DNA of 35,000 bases from Tubiluchus corallicola (GCA_030141605.1 JAQGDQ010001126.1:1-35000); one strand, 5' to 3'; positions 1 through 13,053 are shown, counted from the first letter of the stretch. The notes: generated by a model not told the origin, from the sequence alone. Numbers and translations are program-made.

Positions 1-332
1 CTCAAGAAACTATTTTAGAAGTTATTAAAATTTATATTACAAACCATATATTTCTACTTTCAGGACAGATAGTGGTAATTTCATTACAATGCATATTAGT
101 AATGTGTATCACACAGTCTGTGTAGTACAGTGACATTAAGCTACAACCGTCTTGTGAGGGTTAATGGCATCCGATCTAGTAGAAAAAACTACCCGCACTA
201 TCTTTGGGATCGTGGCACGGACTTCAGCTGGATACACTCAATTAATCGCCCGGGCCGCACTTTCATTAGATTGACAAATCTCTTCATGGGCCGCACAAAT
301 TCTCTCGGCGGGCCGCAATTTGCACACTCCTG
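1..332. mobile_element. hAT foldback element, right part (cut by the window edge)
   Basis: Nearly identical to the right arm of the complete element at 15436-16239, ending in the terminal repeat GCAATTTGCACACTCCTG. The left arm lies outside the window. The open frame at 130-477 is only this arm read through into flanking DNA. Confidence 0.8.
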
Positions 333-620
333 CAATAGTAGAGTAAACGTGCAGAGGTATGAAACTGAGAAAAGGCACATTAATAAACTTGATGATCAAC
401 CTGGTTTGGCTGCCTCTGACAATTCACGTCATTCGCATTTAGCTTTAAGTAGCTTTGCTAAATTTATTTGGCCCTAGAAGTGTGAAGCGTGCCAACTTAA
501 CTAACTACTCATTGTGAATAATATTATAAAAAAAATTATAATTCTTTAAAAATTAAATTATATCACAGTACAGTAAGAAATGTTGTGAATCAACAACGAC
601 ATTTACTGCAGATTTTTTAC

Positions 621-2312
621 GAGCATCACATGGTGCATGTCTGTGTGCATGTGTAGTGGAAAATGTGTGGTTATTCTTCATGTAGAACTGTCTCAGATCA
701 AAGTCAAAGTCACAAGACTTTGTGGTGTTATTCACATTGTGGCCGCTAGATGGCTCTGAGCATCACATGGTGCATGTCTGTGTGTATGTGTAGTGGAAAA
801 TGTGTGGTTATTCTTCATGTTGAACTTTCTCAAATCAAAGTCAAAGTCCCATAAGAACCTATTTGTGGTGCTATTCACATTATGGCCGCTAGATGGCTCT
901 GAGCATCATATGGTGCATGTCTGTGTGTGTGTAGTGGAAAATGTGTGGTTATTCTTCACGTTGAACTTTCTCAAATCAAAGTCAAAGTCCCACAAGAACC
1001 TATTTGTGGTGTTACTCACATTACGGCCGCTAGATGGCTCTGAGCATCATATGGTGCATGTCTGTGTGTGTGTAGTGGAAAATGTGTGGTTATTCTTCAT
1101 GTTGAACTTTCTCAAATCAAAGTCAAAGTCCCACAAGAACCTATTTGTGGTGTTACTCACATTACGGCCGCTAGATGGCTCTGAGCATCATATGGTGCAT
1201 GTCTGTGTGTGTGTAGTGGAAAATGTGTGGTTATTCTTCATGTTGAACTTTCTCAAATCAAAGTCAAAGTCCCACAAGAACCTATTTGTGGTGTTACTCA
1301 CATTACGGCCGCTAGATGGCTCTGAGCATCATATGGTGCATGTCTGTGTGTGTGTAGTGGAAAATGTGTGGTTATTCTTCATGTTGAACTTTCTCAAATC
1401 AAAGTCAAAGTCCCACAAGAACCTATTTGTGGTGTTACTCACATTACGGCCGCTAGATGGCTCTGAGCATCATATGGTGCATGTCTGTGTGTGTGTAGTG
1501 GAAAATGTGTGGTTATTCTTCATGTTGAACTTTCAAATCAAAGTCAAAGTCCCACAAGAACCTATTTGTGGTGTTACTCACATTACGGCCGCTAGATGGC
1601 TCTGAGCATCATATGGTGCATGTCTGTGTGTGTGTAGTGGAAAATGTGTGGTTATTCTTCATGTTGAACTTTCTCAAATCAAAGTCAAAGTCCCACAAGA
1701 ACCTATTTGTGGTGTTACTCACATTACGGCCGCTAGATGGCTCTGAGCATCATATGGTGCATGTCTGTGTGTGTGTAGTGGAAAATGTGTGGTTATTCTT
1801 CATGTTGAACTTTCTCAAATCAAAGTCAAAGTCCCACAAGAACCTATTTGTGGTGTTACTCACATTACGGCCGCTAGATGGCTCTGAGCATCATATGGTG
1901 CATGTCTGTGTGTGTGTAGTGGAAAATGTGTGGTTATTCTTCATGTTGAACTTTCTCAAATCAAAGTCAAAGTCCCACAAGAACCTATTTGTGGTGTTAC
2001 TCACATTACGGCCGCTAGATGGCCCTGAGCATCATATGGTGCATGTCTGTGTGTGTGTAGTGGAAAATGTGTGGTTATTCTTCATGTAGAAACTGTCTCA
2101 AATCAAAGTCAAAGTCCCACAAGAACCTATTTGTGGTGCTATTCACATTACGGCCGCTAGATGGCTCTGAGCATCATATGGTGCATGTCTGTGTGTGTGT
2201 AGTGGAAAATGTGTGGTTATTCTTCATGTAGAAACTGTCTCAGATCAAAGTCAACGTCCCACAAGAACCTATTTGTGGTGTTACTCACATTGTGGCCGCT
2301 AGATGGCTCTGA
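621..2312. repeat. 141-bp tandem satellite, about 12 copies
   Basis: Each unit runs from TGGTGCATGTCTGTGTGTG through AATGTGTGGTTATTC and AAATCAAAGTCAAAGTCCC to GGCCGCTAGATGGCTCTGAG. Central copies (about 900-2060) are almost identical; the outer copies are diverged and carry small indels, such as the 5-bp TTCTC loss near 1535. Because 141 is divisible by three, the units translate into repeated 47-residue blocks, which I treat as fortuitous. Confidence 0.95.
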
Positions 2313-2769
2313 TCTAACCTGATACTATTGACAGTCAAGTATCATTTTTTAAAAATTCATAAAACTTTAAGATGCCATTTGTGACAGTTGTGGTGTTTCA
2401 AGATTACGGTGCGGGGGTGGGGGTGGTGGTGGAGTAATGCTAAAAATTTGGTTTTTAATGAAAAAGGTGGGAAATATGCAAAGTATGTAATACACCATGT
2501 TAAAGCTTTTCAAGAGGCAAATACAACTGTTATAATAAAGAACTATAGCAATTGTAAATTTTACCTTTGATGAATAATATGGAAATATTATCATGCCTTT
2601 GTGCGATTGTTACTTATTCCCGCTCCATTTCCGATTCATTATAAAACAGTTTTTCTTTACTTTGCGTTGCCGCAAACATTAACAGCTAAAGAAAAATTAT
2701 CACTGTAAAACCACCACAAATTTGTTGTTTTGTCTGTGATAAAGTTTTCACCAACAATAGTACTTTTAT
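2313..2769. other. Intergenic DNA, nothing recognised
   Basis: AT-rich sequence with a short G-rich run (GGTGCGGGGGTGGGGGTGG at about 2409) and no supported exon or element. Confidence 0.4.
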
Positions 2770-3060
2770 GACACCCGCCGCTAAACGGGCTATCTATCCA
2801 TGGCTAGCACCGCCCATGGCCCGTTCCAGTTTTTCAGATCTCAGACGTATAACTTTTGCGAAAAACAGCCGAAAAATGGCCATTTTTGGAGGTTTTTGCC
2901 CCCCCCCCCATTCGTCCCGGTGGAGCCGATTCGAAAAATAAACCCCCAATGGCACGACACTAGATCGAGACCTTTCATTTGATGCATAGATCACCGCAAA
3001 TCGGAGCTGTAGCAGTAGAATTAATATATACCAGTAGAATTAATATATAGACAAAGCTTC
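2770..3060. mobile_element. Dispersed repeat family A, copy 1
   Basis: Shares GATTCGAAAAATAAACCCCC, CACTAGATCGAGACCTTT, GATGYATAGATCRCCGCAAA and CAGTAGAATTAATATATAGAC with 11330-11530. It holds a C10 run at 2900-2910. The family is not identified; no coding capacity is visible. Confidence 0.7.
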
Positions 3061-3700
3061 GATTGGTTTTACGTTTGTATCAATGATCAGCTACATTTTT
3101 ATACATTTCTGTAAAGCAAAAGTATTTTAAGATGAGTCAGGCCATTTGCTGGGCATTGGTGGGTAAAGACAAAAGCATTCCAGCTAAATGGAGTCAAGCA
3201 GACAGAATTATGTTGTGCAACTGTAATGCCTGTAATAAACTGCTGACAAGTAGGCTTACCTCTACCTCAAAAGCTGTCTTCTAATACGTTACAGCAAAAG
3301 GTAATTGTGCGTAATATAGCTGAACATTCGAACATTGTTCTACACTACATGCACTTGCCGGCAGCTGTTAAAAAAGTGTTTTGCTAAATATCCTTGGAGA
3401 TCTTTCATTACAGAGAGAAGGGCAGCCAGCGCATATACTCAAAATATTTAAAAATATTCTGTTGCCGTTACGTAAGGAGAGTATTTTTATCTTGTTAAGT
3501 ATTAAAAATGGTTTGGCATCTGCTGGGGCAGGTGAGTTTATTAATTATTAATAATCACAGTTCCAAATTTTGGGCAGGCAAGCACTCCGTTACCCTGAGC
3601 GATCCTCATCCTGCTTGGGCGATTTGATTAAGAAGTTAAATGATGTGATATCAAAAAAACAATGGCCATTAAATATGCTTGTAATTATTAACCTGCCTAA
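3061..3700. other. Intergenic DNA, nothing recognised
   Basis: No supported coding or repeat feature on either strand beyond short AT-rich tracts. Confidence 0.35.
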
Positions 3701-3709
3701 AGCACATTG

Positions 3710-4408
3710 ATGTGCATTAAATCCTTACTTAACGAGACTAGCACGTTCCAGCAAAACGCGACATTGTGTGAAACGTCGTTAAATGAAACCAAGACTAATA
3801 TAGAAAGCAATGTAAAAGAATTGAAATAAATTCCGGGGACAAAAATCAATGATACTTAATTCATACGAACTAAACGTTTCATGAATTTCATTCGTATGTC
3901 TACTGAATAATTTCTTTCTTGAAACTACCTATTTTTCTTACCACTAACTGGGCTAGTGTTAAAGTCGAAGCCCTAGCTACGTGGTTAGCAGTTGACCGCT
4001 GCACAGTAGCAGCCAAGTCCCAGACAGGCCTTGAGACAACTTTGCCTTGATACTGGTTACCATAGTAACAGGTCGCAAGAAAATTCTTTGCATAAAGTTT
4101 GCACCACGTGCCAACAAATAGATCTCATTTTATGAAAGAGGTTAGCAGTCTGTCGGGAAGTGATAAATAACAATTGTATTGTTTACATTGCTAGTGTGTT
4201 TGTAGAACAGAATAATGCAATTTCTACTGTTTTAATGGTTCAAATTAGGTAAAATGTTCTTGATAAAATAAAAAAATGGCTTCGAGCAAATTAAAAAGTC
4301 GTCGTTAAAATGAAGCATGCGTCGTTAAGCGAGAAAAAGATGTGAGATATTTAGCGTCGTTTAAACAAAACGTCGCTAAACGGGGAGTCGTTAAGCGCGG
4401 ACGTACCG
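3710..4408. mobile_element. Tigger/pogo-like MITE, copy 1 (3' of the gene)
   Basis: Inverted copy of 24298-24986. The ends read ATCCTTACTTAACGAG (left) and GTCGTTAAGCGCGGACGT (right), with internal CGTCGTTAAATGAAACCAAG and GTCGTTAAGCGAGAAAAAG. No transposase frame is visible, so it is non-autonomous. The right end lies about 23 bp past the flavoprotein stop codon, so it probably forms part of the 3' UTR. Confidence 0.75.
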
Positions 4409-4430
4409 TATACATGAATTCAAAAATTCA

Positions 4431-4659
4431 TTACTGATCAGAAGCAAAAACTTGGAAATATAACAACGCAAAAATAAGAGAAGCTAGGATGATTCCTGCA
4501 CATAAATGCACTTTCCATGAGCTCAGGACACTGTGACCTTTGACTCCTCGTCTCTTCCATGGCCTTTCATCCCCACTAATTCTCTCAGCTATAAGTAATC
4601 CACTATGACAGGCATTTTCCAGCAAGGGAATACCCGGGAGTGTGTAAGCACCACAAAAC
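4431..4659 (-). CDS. Flavoprotein gene exon 13: FAD C-terminal motif and membrane tail
   Basis: Encodes FCGAYTLPGIPLLENACHSG then LLIAERISGDERPWKRR, and a hydrophobic stretch of about 20 residues (CAGIILASLIFALLYFQVF) before ASDQ-stop. Acceptor is TTTGACAG. A basic KRRGVK segment precedes the helix. By the positive-inside rule this suggests the FAD domain faces the cytosol or matrix with a tail anchor; that is inference. The stop is TAA at 4431-4433. Confidence 0.9.
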
Positions 4660-7600
4660 CTGTCAAACAAACGATTTGCGATAAATTTTAGAAAGGAGAA
4701 TTCATTAAATAAATATATATACAAAGCAGTAGTTTTCAATAAATACAATACTTCTTAATATCTTACACCTACTGCAGCAGTCATACCACAATCCTGGTAC
4801 AGATTATACAAAACAAGGCATCATTGATAAAACGTTATAGCTGATGTACAGATCTCACAATATACTGTTTTTCTTCCTACTATTTCCACTAACTCATCAT
4901 TCTTCCTCTCCTGTGTGATCTAACCTTTCTCCCTGTTCTTTGTTCACTCATCCATTCCTTTTTATCTGGTTCACATGGCAGTGGGCTTATACAAGCCTTT
5001 GCTTCTCTAGCCCACTGCAGTACAATTATTCTTCTGTGATAGCGAAAGCGTATGAAACATAATTTATAATAGTAACAATTTTGATGTCACCATGTACTGA
5101 ATGTGAGAATAATAAAAACTTCAAGCTTCTCCAAACTTCCTTTGCATTTTTAAATGTCCTAATGTTATGATGTAAAGCTATTTATTTAAGCCGGATTTCG
5201 AAAATCTGCATTTTTGTGGTGAATTTCAACCTGACAAAGTAACATGGCTGCGCTGTCTACTGCAGAAGGTCGGAATTCTTACCTTTACAGCACACAAGAC
5301 AATCAACATCATCAACACCTTTCCGATTGGGAACCAAATATTAGCACAGGTGGGTAATAAACGAGCAATCTCTGATCAAATGACTTGAAAACATGTCACA
5401 TGATCATGTGACACCTGTCTGCACCCAATGCCGCAGTTGGTAAATGAGCAATGATTAAGGTTTAAACACTATTCCATTTCTAGACACAGCATCCATTTAA
5501 AAACTCAGACAGTATGGGATCGTGTTATCTCTTCATTTTCAAATTCTAGTTGGAAATTAGTACTGCACTGAGTAAGCATTTAACTCATTAGTGCTATTAA
5601 TGAAATTTGCCTCTTAAGGCTATTGTAACATATAGTCATAGATGTAGAATTTTGTACTAAAAGGTTACCCATATTACTTGTGGATAATTATGGTAATAAA
5701 CACATCATTTATGCATATCTGACAGCTATAATATAGGCTGTGAAAAATAAAGAAAACAAGTCTGTTAGTACCCAAAACTCTAAGCTGGTTTATGACTGTA
5801 CATGTACAATAAAAAAATACAGTAATGTACAATACACTTACATATTTCTGCATAAATTAAGATTATAGAAAAAAGATTATGAAGTTTAGTTACCAAATGT
5901 TATCTTCTCCCTGTAGTAATGAAAGCTCTTTTAAATTTTTCTCAGAGTTAATTGTGAGTAGAGGACGTTCAAAGCATGCTCTGCCACCAGGCTACAATAA
6001 GCACAAGAAAGATTAAATTGGTGCATAGTTTTATGGGTCATCAGGTTAAAGCTAATTGAACCAGATTAGGTTAGGCTAAGACATGCAGATGAGCTAGAGT
6101 GAAATGGGTTGGGTTAAGTAAAGTTAGATACAGGCAAAGCTAGGTAAAGCAAAGCAAATGTATGATCAGTCCAGGTTAGTTTAGACAATTACGATTGACC
6201 AGGGAGTGTTAGTTTGACACGGATAGAGTCAAATACATTTGACCAGGGAGTGGTAGTTTGACTCAGATAAAGTCAATTACATTTAACCAAGGAGTGGTAG
6301 TTTGACACGGATAGAGTCAAATACATTTGACCAGGGAGAGGCAGTTTGACTCAGATAAAGTCAATTACATTTGACCAAGGAGTGGTAGTTTGACACGGAT
6401 AGAGTCAATTACATTTGACCAAGGAGTGGTAGTTTGACTCAGATAAAGTCAATTACATTTGACCAAGGAGTGGTAGTTTGACACGGATAAAGTCAATTAC
6501 ATTTGACCAAGAAGTGGTAGTTTGACACGGATAAAGTCAATTACATTTGACCAGGGAGCGGTAGTTTGAGACGGATAAAGTCAATTACAATTGACCAGGG
6601 AGCAGCAGTTTGACACGGATAAAGTCAATTACATTTGACCAGGGAGCAGCAGTTTGACTCGGATAAAGTCAATTACATTTGACCAGGGAGTGGTAGTTTG
6701 ACACGGATAAAGTCAATTACAATTGACCAGGACGTGGTAGTTTGACACGGATAAAGTCAATTACAATTGACCAGGGAGAGTAGTTTGAGACGGATAAAGT
6801 CAATTACATTTGACCAGGGAGTGGTAGTTTGACACGGATAAAGTCAATTACAATTGACCAGGGAGTGGTAGTTTGACACGGATAAAGTCAATTACATTTG
6901 ACCAGGGAGTGGTAGTTTGACACGGATAAAGTCAATTACATTTGACCAGGGAGTGGTAGTTTGACACGGATAAAGTCAATTACATTTGACCAGGGAGTGG
7001 TAGTTTGACACGGATAAAGTCAATTACATTTGACCAGGGAGTGGTAGTTTGACACGGATAAAGTCAATTACATTTGACCAGGGAGTGGTAGTTTGACACG
7101 GATAAAGTCAATTACATTTGACCAGAGAGTGGTAGTTTGACTCAGATAAAGTCAATTACATTTGACCAGGGAGCGGTAGTTTGAGACGGATAAAGATACA
7201 GTAATTTAAAATTTTTACTTAGAAAAATAACATGTGTGCTACGAATGCTCTAATTATTTTTTCAAACTTTACTCAGTGTTATCTAAACTGGTTTCAAACG
7301 AGTTTAAATATACATGTTTTATACAGCGTTACTGCCGATGCAAGCCCTGCATGCAAAAAGGTAGTATGTAAGTGGTATAAAATTTCAATATGAATTTTTT
7401 AAGCTTTATGTAAGTGGAGGGTTTTCTTGTGCTTTAAGTGATTAATCACATACAAAGCAACTAATAACTATATACAGCATCTCTGCTAAATGTAAAAATA
7501 AAATTTGCTACGCCAAAAGTATCAACTTCTTACCAAGATCTTTGATTCATCTGGTTCTATGCAAGGATTCCATGTCTGAAAGATATTTATTTGACCTTCA

Positions 7601-10600
7601 TGGTAACCATTGCACTTTCCTAAAATTTATACAAAGTATACTAAGAAAACTGTCATCAAAATTACTCTGGCAAATTAGATTACAATGATAAACCACAAAC
7701 TGAAAGAAGTAGAAATGAAATAACTATTATTATAAGTGGCGATGTACGATATTATTAAGAGAAGTATATAATTTGAGTCTATATTCATCATTACAAATTT
7801 TGTAAAATAAAATTTCTTGTTCAAGTTCATTTGCTCAGAACTCTTATATTATATTACTTTTAAATTAAAAACAAGTATGGTTCACTGTTTGATGGAATTT
7901 TAAAATTTCATTGTTTGCTGATATGCATACGGAATTGGATTATAGGAAATACGGACGGTGTTTTTAAAGCTATCGGGAATACAGATTATTATTATTCTTG
8001 CTGTTGTTATTATTATAATTAAGGGAAACAAGAACTATCATAAAAATACTCCCAGACTACAGGATCATCTGTCGGGACTAAAGATGCGCACAGGGATTCC
8101 GTAGTAACTAACCAGAGTCATCATCATCAATGAATCACACGTCCAGGCACATGATTCTGCTCACCTCCCTATGCCAGGACTCCCTGCTCGCCGCAATGCC
8201 CCAAGTGGATTTATTTCTAAGGATCAATGCTGAAGTGTTTAAATCTTTCTGTGCAAAATCTAAATATGTTAACATTTGTCCTCCTGCAGGTTTTTTAGCT
8301 GGTTCTATGGCTTGTTGAAGAGCTATCTTCACTGGAATATCATCAGGTAGTCTAAGCATATGCCCAATCCATCTTAAACGGCGTCTTTTTATTTTTCTTG
8401 TCCACGGTTCTTCTTTTACTTTTTTCATATAGATCTTTGTTTGAAATTATTATTATAAGTGGTGATGTATGCCCACATGAACCATTTTAAGAAGTTCCTT
8501 ATATTTGGTTGACTTGAAGATACAAACCAGTCGGAATTGAACTTGTTCAGTGAGTAAAAGACAATAGTCAAACTGTTTAACCCTTATACGGTCACCGGGG
8601 GGTAAAAAATTACCTCCAGACCGGTATTTTGCATTTTACCCTTTTACCATACGCATCCCAGTAAACCTTTTCTATCTTTTTCTAAATATGTTTTGTGCAC
8701 AAAATACTTTCAGTTATTTATTCCAGGCGCATTGTCTCACTAAGAAATAAAAGTGAAAATGCAATATGTTGATTTTTTAAAATTGTCGAAACTTTACTTC
8801 GCTTGTCTATACATTATACATTATTATTGTCTATACATTAATTACACCACCTAAACGAAGAAAGTAGTAGACAATAAATTCAAAATAACAATGATTTTTG
8901 CATACGCGCTAGCAATGTCGGTTGTCTACAGTTATTCCAGCATAGATAAGGGAACGTAACTAAGTGAATTTAAATTTCGTATTACTAGTAAGTCACACGT
9001 CTTTAAGCAGAGGTATAATGTATCCTATGGTGGTCAGCATAACCGCAAATTATGCTGTTGCTGTTTACTAATGAAACACGGCGGTTTATCAAAAGTAATT
9101 TACGAATTATGGTGGTCTTCCCCCCCTCAAGTAATCCGTTCTCAAGTACCAAATGAACTGTAAAGTATTATTAAAAAGAAATATAATAATGCAAAAATAT
9201 TTATCCAAACAGCAGATATGATATATTGATAAGAAAAACATAATAGGATTACTTTGAAAGAACAACATAATTGTTCTTGCATGAAAAAGCGGAGAAAAAT
9301 AAGCGTAGAAAGCACTTAGCGATGTTAGGCGATTCAAATCTTGTGTGTGACTACTCTCGGGCGTGGTCGGTTACGCTCGGCTCTACTCGGTTCGCCGCGC
9401 ATGCATTCGTCACGTGTTTGGCGGTTGGTCGAGTACCGAAATTCTGGTCGAGAGCGGAGACAATTTCAGCTCGAATTATCTGGTTGAAAACCAATTTGTA
9501 CAAGTACTGAGACGTTCGACAGCGGAGGTATGACTGTAATTGATTGGAGGCCACATATTGAGACTGCATGAGACATGGAAGCATCAAAATTTTATTATAA
9601 GAATGGTTCTTTTCAAGAACTTTTTGAAACTATAAATAGTTTTGTGTATTTTTACTTGGGCACTTATTTTATTCCAGTTGTTGGGGGCTGTGAAATTAAT
9701 AAAGCGCCTGGATTAGATGCACCTTACCAATTTGATATTTGTCCTATCTTGTTTTAGATTACTTGTTCTGGAATTGGATTTGGAAAAAAGCTAAATCTGT
9801 TATTTTGAAATGGTTTGCTGATGTTGTAAACAAAAAAATGTAATTTATAATGTCTGCCAGTAGTTACATTTTAAATTCACAATTCACGTTGATTGTCTTG
9901 CACTGTAACTCATAAATCTAAAATATGAAATTTTAAAATTATGCCATAACATTATTAGCATCTTGTTTGACTTTAATAAACCAAACAAACAACATTAAAC
10001 TGTACCTTCCTGATGAAGTAAACGGTTCTTTGTAAAATCCATACTACGGATTTTGTTCTCCCATATTGTGCACATGATTTCCCCTTTACCATCATGGCAG
10101 CTTAGCGCACTGCTGATAGAAACAAACACAATTCAATTCACTTGAAGTATAGGCATGTCATATCCTAAACTCGTTCAGTTTTTTTTAGTTTAGTTTATTA
10201 TTATCAATTTATTATTTTTATATTAGTTTATATATTATATTATATTATATTATATTATATTATATTATATTATATTATATTATATTATATTATATTATAT
10301 TATATTATATTATATTATATTATATTATATTATATTATATTATATTATATTATATTATATTATATTATATTATATTATATTATATTATATTATATTATAT
10401 TATATTATATTATATTATATTATATTATATTATATTATATTATATTATTTATTGTATTGTATTGTATTGTATTGTAATTGTACTGTACTGTACTGTACTG
10501 TACTGTACTGTACTGTACTGTACTGTACTGTACTGTACTGTACTATACTATACTATACTATACTATACTATACTATACTATACTATACTATACTATACTA

Positions 10601-10645
10601 TACTATACTATACTATACTATACTATACTATACTATACTATACTA

Positions 10646-10692
<47 letters not shown>

Positions 10693-12931
10693 AATATAGT
10701 TTATATATTACATTAGTTTATTATTATTATATTCATTATGATATATTTCAAATTTTTTGTATGCATTTTTACATAAAACCTTTGTAAAAAAACTACTATA
10801 GTATTACTAGTAATCTACAATTAATTAAAATAAGTTCATGTAGAGAAAATTTCTTTCAACTGAAATCATAATTTGTTTTTTGCTTCGTAATTATCCTTAA
10901 AGAAGCAATTTTAGCAAATCTAAATCACTTTATTTAACTAAGTTACATGTCAATTTGTTATAAAATCATGAATACCTTTCGGTGTCCTCACTCTGGCCTT
11001 TTGGTTGCCTCGTCTTTGTCGACTTTGAAAAAACATTTAGAGCCGCCCAGTTTGTTTTCTTGCAGGGCATCAGACGCTAAAAAAAGAATCGAATTTTCTC
11101 GGCAATAAGGCACAGCTGAGCTAGCAGCAATAACATTAGCCAAATCAGAACTTTCTAAACTAAAATATAGTAAAGGGAGTTTAGTATAGTAAAATATAGT
11201 TTCTAAAAAAACTTTGTTTAAACACTTACATGATTTTTAGAACCTACAGTCATGTTTTCTACGGCAACCAGACCTGGATACTCGATAACGACAATGTTAA
11301 GGCAATAATTACGATGCGGAGTATTGTACCTTCCTGGTGCACCTTCCCGGTGGACCCGATTCGAAAAATAAACCCCCAATGGCATGACACTAGATCGAGA
11401 CCTTTTGTTTGATGTATAGATCGCCGCAAATGGTGCCGTCGTCGAAGCTGTAGCCTCGAATCTTATATATATATATATATGTATATAACATACCAGTAGA
11501 ATTAATATATAGACTAGCAAAGGCCCCGCAAAAAACTTTGCGTATAAATACACTTATAATCAATAATACGCGAACATCCTACACAGTCCTCATTTACAAC
11601 ACAAAGCCAGTAGCAGCAGCAGCTTTTACTGAATTAAAGTTATAAGCAGAGTATAATGGATATCTTAATGTTTGATGTATAGATCGCCGCAAATAGTGCC
11701 GTCGTCGGAGCTGTAGCCTCGAATCTTATATATATATATATATATATATAACATACCAGCGAAATTAACATATACGATATAAGGTTCTACATCACCTGTA
11801 CGCAGAACATGCTACATAAATATACAAGTTAATAGGAAGACGTACCTCATCCATGTGCACGATGCATTCACTACGGACATGGCTAACATTCGTTAATATC
11901 TTCTGCAGTTTCTCTGATATGTTTGGCAATGCTTCTAATGCCTAAAATTGAACAGCTCATTATTAATCTAAGATTACAGCAGTAATAATCAAGCAGTGTT
12001 TAAATTCTGAACATTTCGGAAATCTTGGGCACTAATCAAGGGCGGATACAGGTTTCTGAACCCAATAAAAAAGCAGTTAGGGGGTCTGGGGGCGGTGTAA
12101 GCTCCCCAGCCGAGGTCCACCCAGACAACAATACATTTGACTGCATTTCAGACCACTTCCTGGATTCTAGAGGTCACTTCTTCAAGGAAGGGGCGGATAC
12201 AGGTTTCTGAACCCAATAAAAAAGCAGTTAGGGGGTCTGGGGGCGGTGTAAGCTCCCCAGCCGAGGTCCACCCGGACAACAAAACATTTTACTGCATTTT
12301 AGACCACTTTTCTGCCTTCTAGAAACCATCTCTAGGAAGCTCACTAGTTTAGAACAGGTGTCACCTCACTTTTGACTCAAAATTACATACCAATATACGC
12401 TATACAGCATACATGATGCACATAACTTTCATCTGTTTTCTTGTAATATATGATTTTTACAGATTCAAGGCACCTTTAGCATCTAGCAAATCTTTCTAAT
12501 GCTTATAATTCAGAGAAAATATTAATTTGGTGTTGTAGTAGTTACTGAGCAAGGGCGGGCCCGGGCCCCTTGGGCCCACCCCCTAAATCCGCCACTGCTC
12601 ATTACGAACGAACTTTGGACAAAAACAAACTTTGTTGATCACAAAACAAAACAAGCTTTGCCTTGCTGATTTATTTATATCTATTTACATTTTTACGTCA
12701 TTCTCATGCGATGCTAATTTTTCACTTTTTATCTTTTCTTCTCTCACTTTCATCTTACATTCTTCCTATCATTTCACTTTTCCTACTCCTTTTCTTCCCA
12801 TTAACCACCTTTTATTATTGCACCTATGCCTCACTTTCGATTTGCAATATTGGGCCTGACCTTTACAAGTTTTCCTTTTGGACAGCCCCATAATTTATTA
12901 ATTGACTTTATTATTTACATGCTTGTTTTCT

Positions 12932-12983
<52 letters not shown>

Positions 12984-12985
12984 CC

Positions 12986-13053
<68 letters not shown>

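Noticed and set aside
130-477. Recurring frame starting SYNRLVRVNGIRS, also at 15374-15655 and 16037-16300
   Set aside because: It is the arm of the hAT foldback element read in one frame, and it runs into unrelated flanking sequence in each copy.
793-2089. Two long frames of 270 and 173 codons with 47-residue repeats
   Set aside because: They are the 141-bp satellite read in a stop-free frame; composition and repeats match the DNA array, and copies on both sides break the frame.
6196-7195. Regular 44-bp repeats considered as a CRISPR-like array
   Set aside because: There are no unique spacers: the whole unit repeats, there are no cas genes, and the DNA is animal.
10452-10787. Tyr/Leu/Cys-rich frames of 73 to 111 codons
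   Set aside because: Translations of pentanucleotide microsatellites; no independent coding signal.
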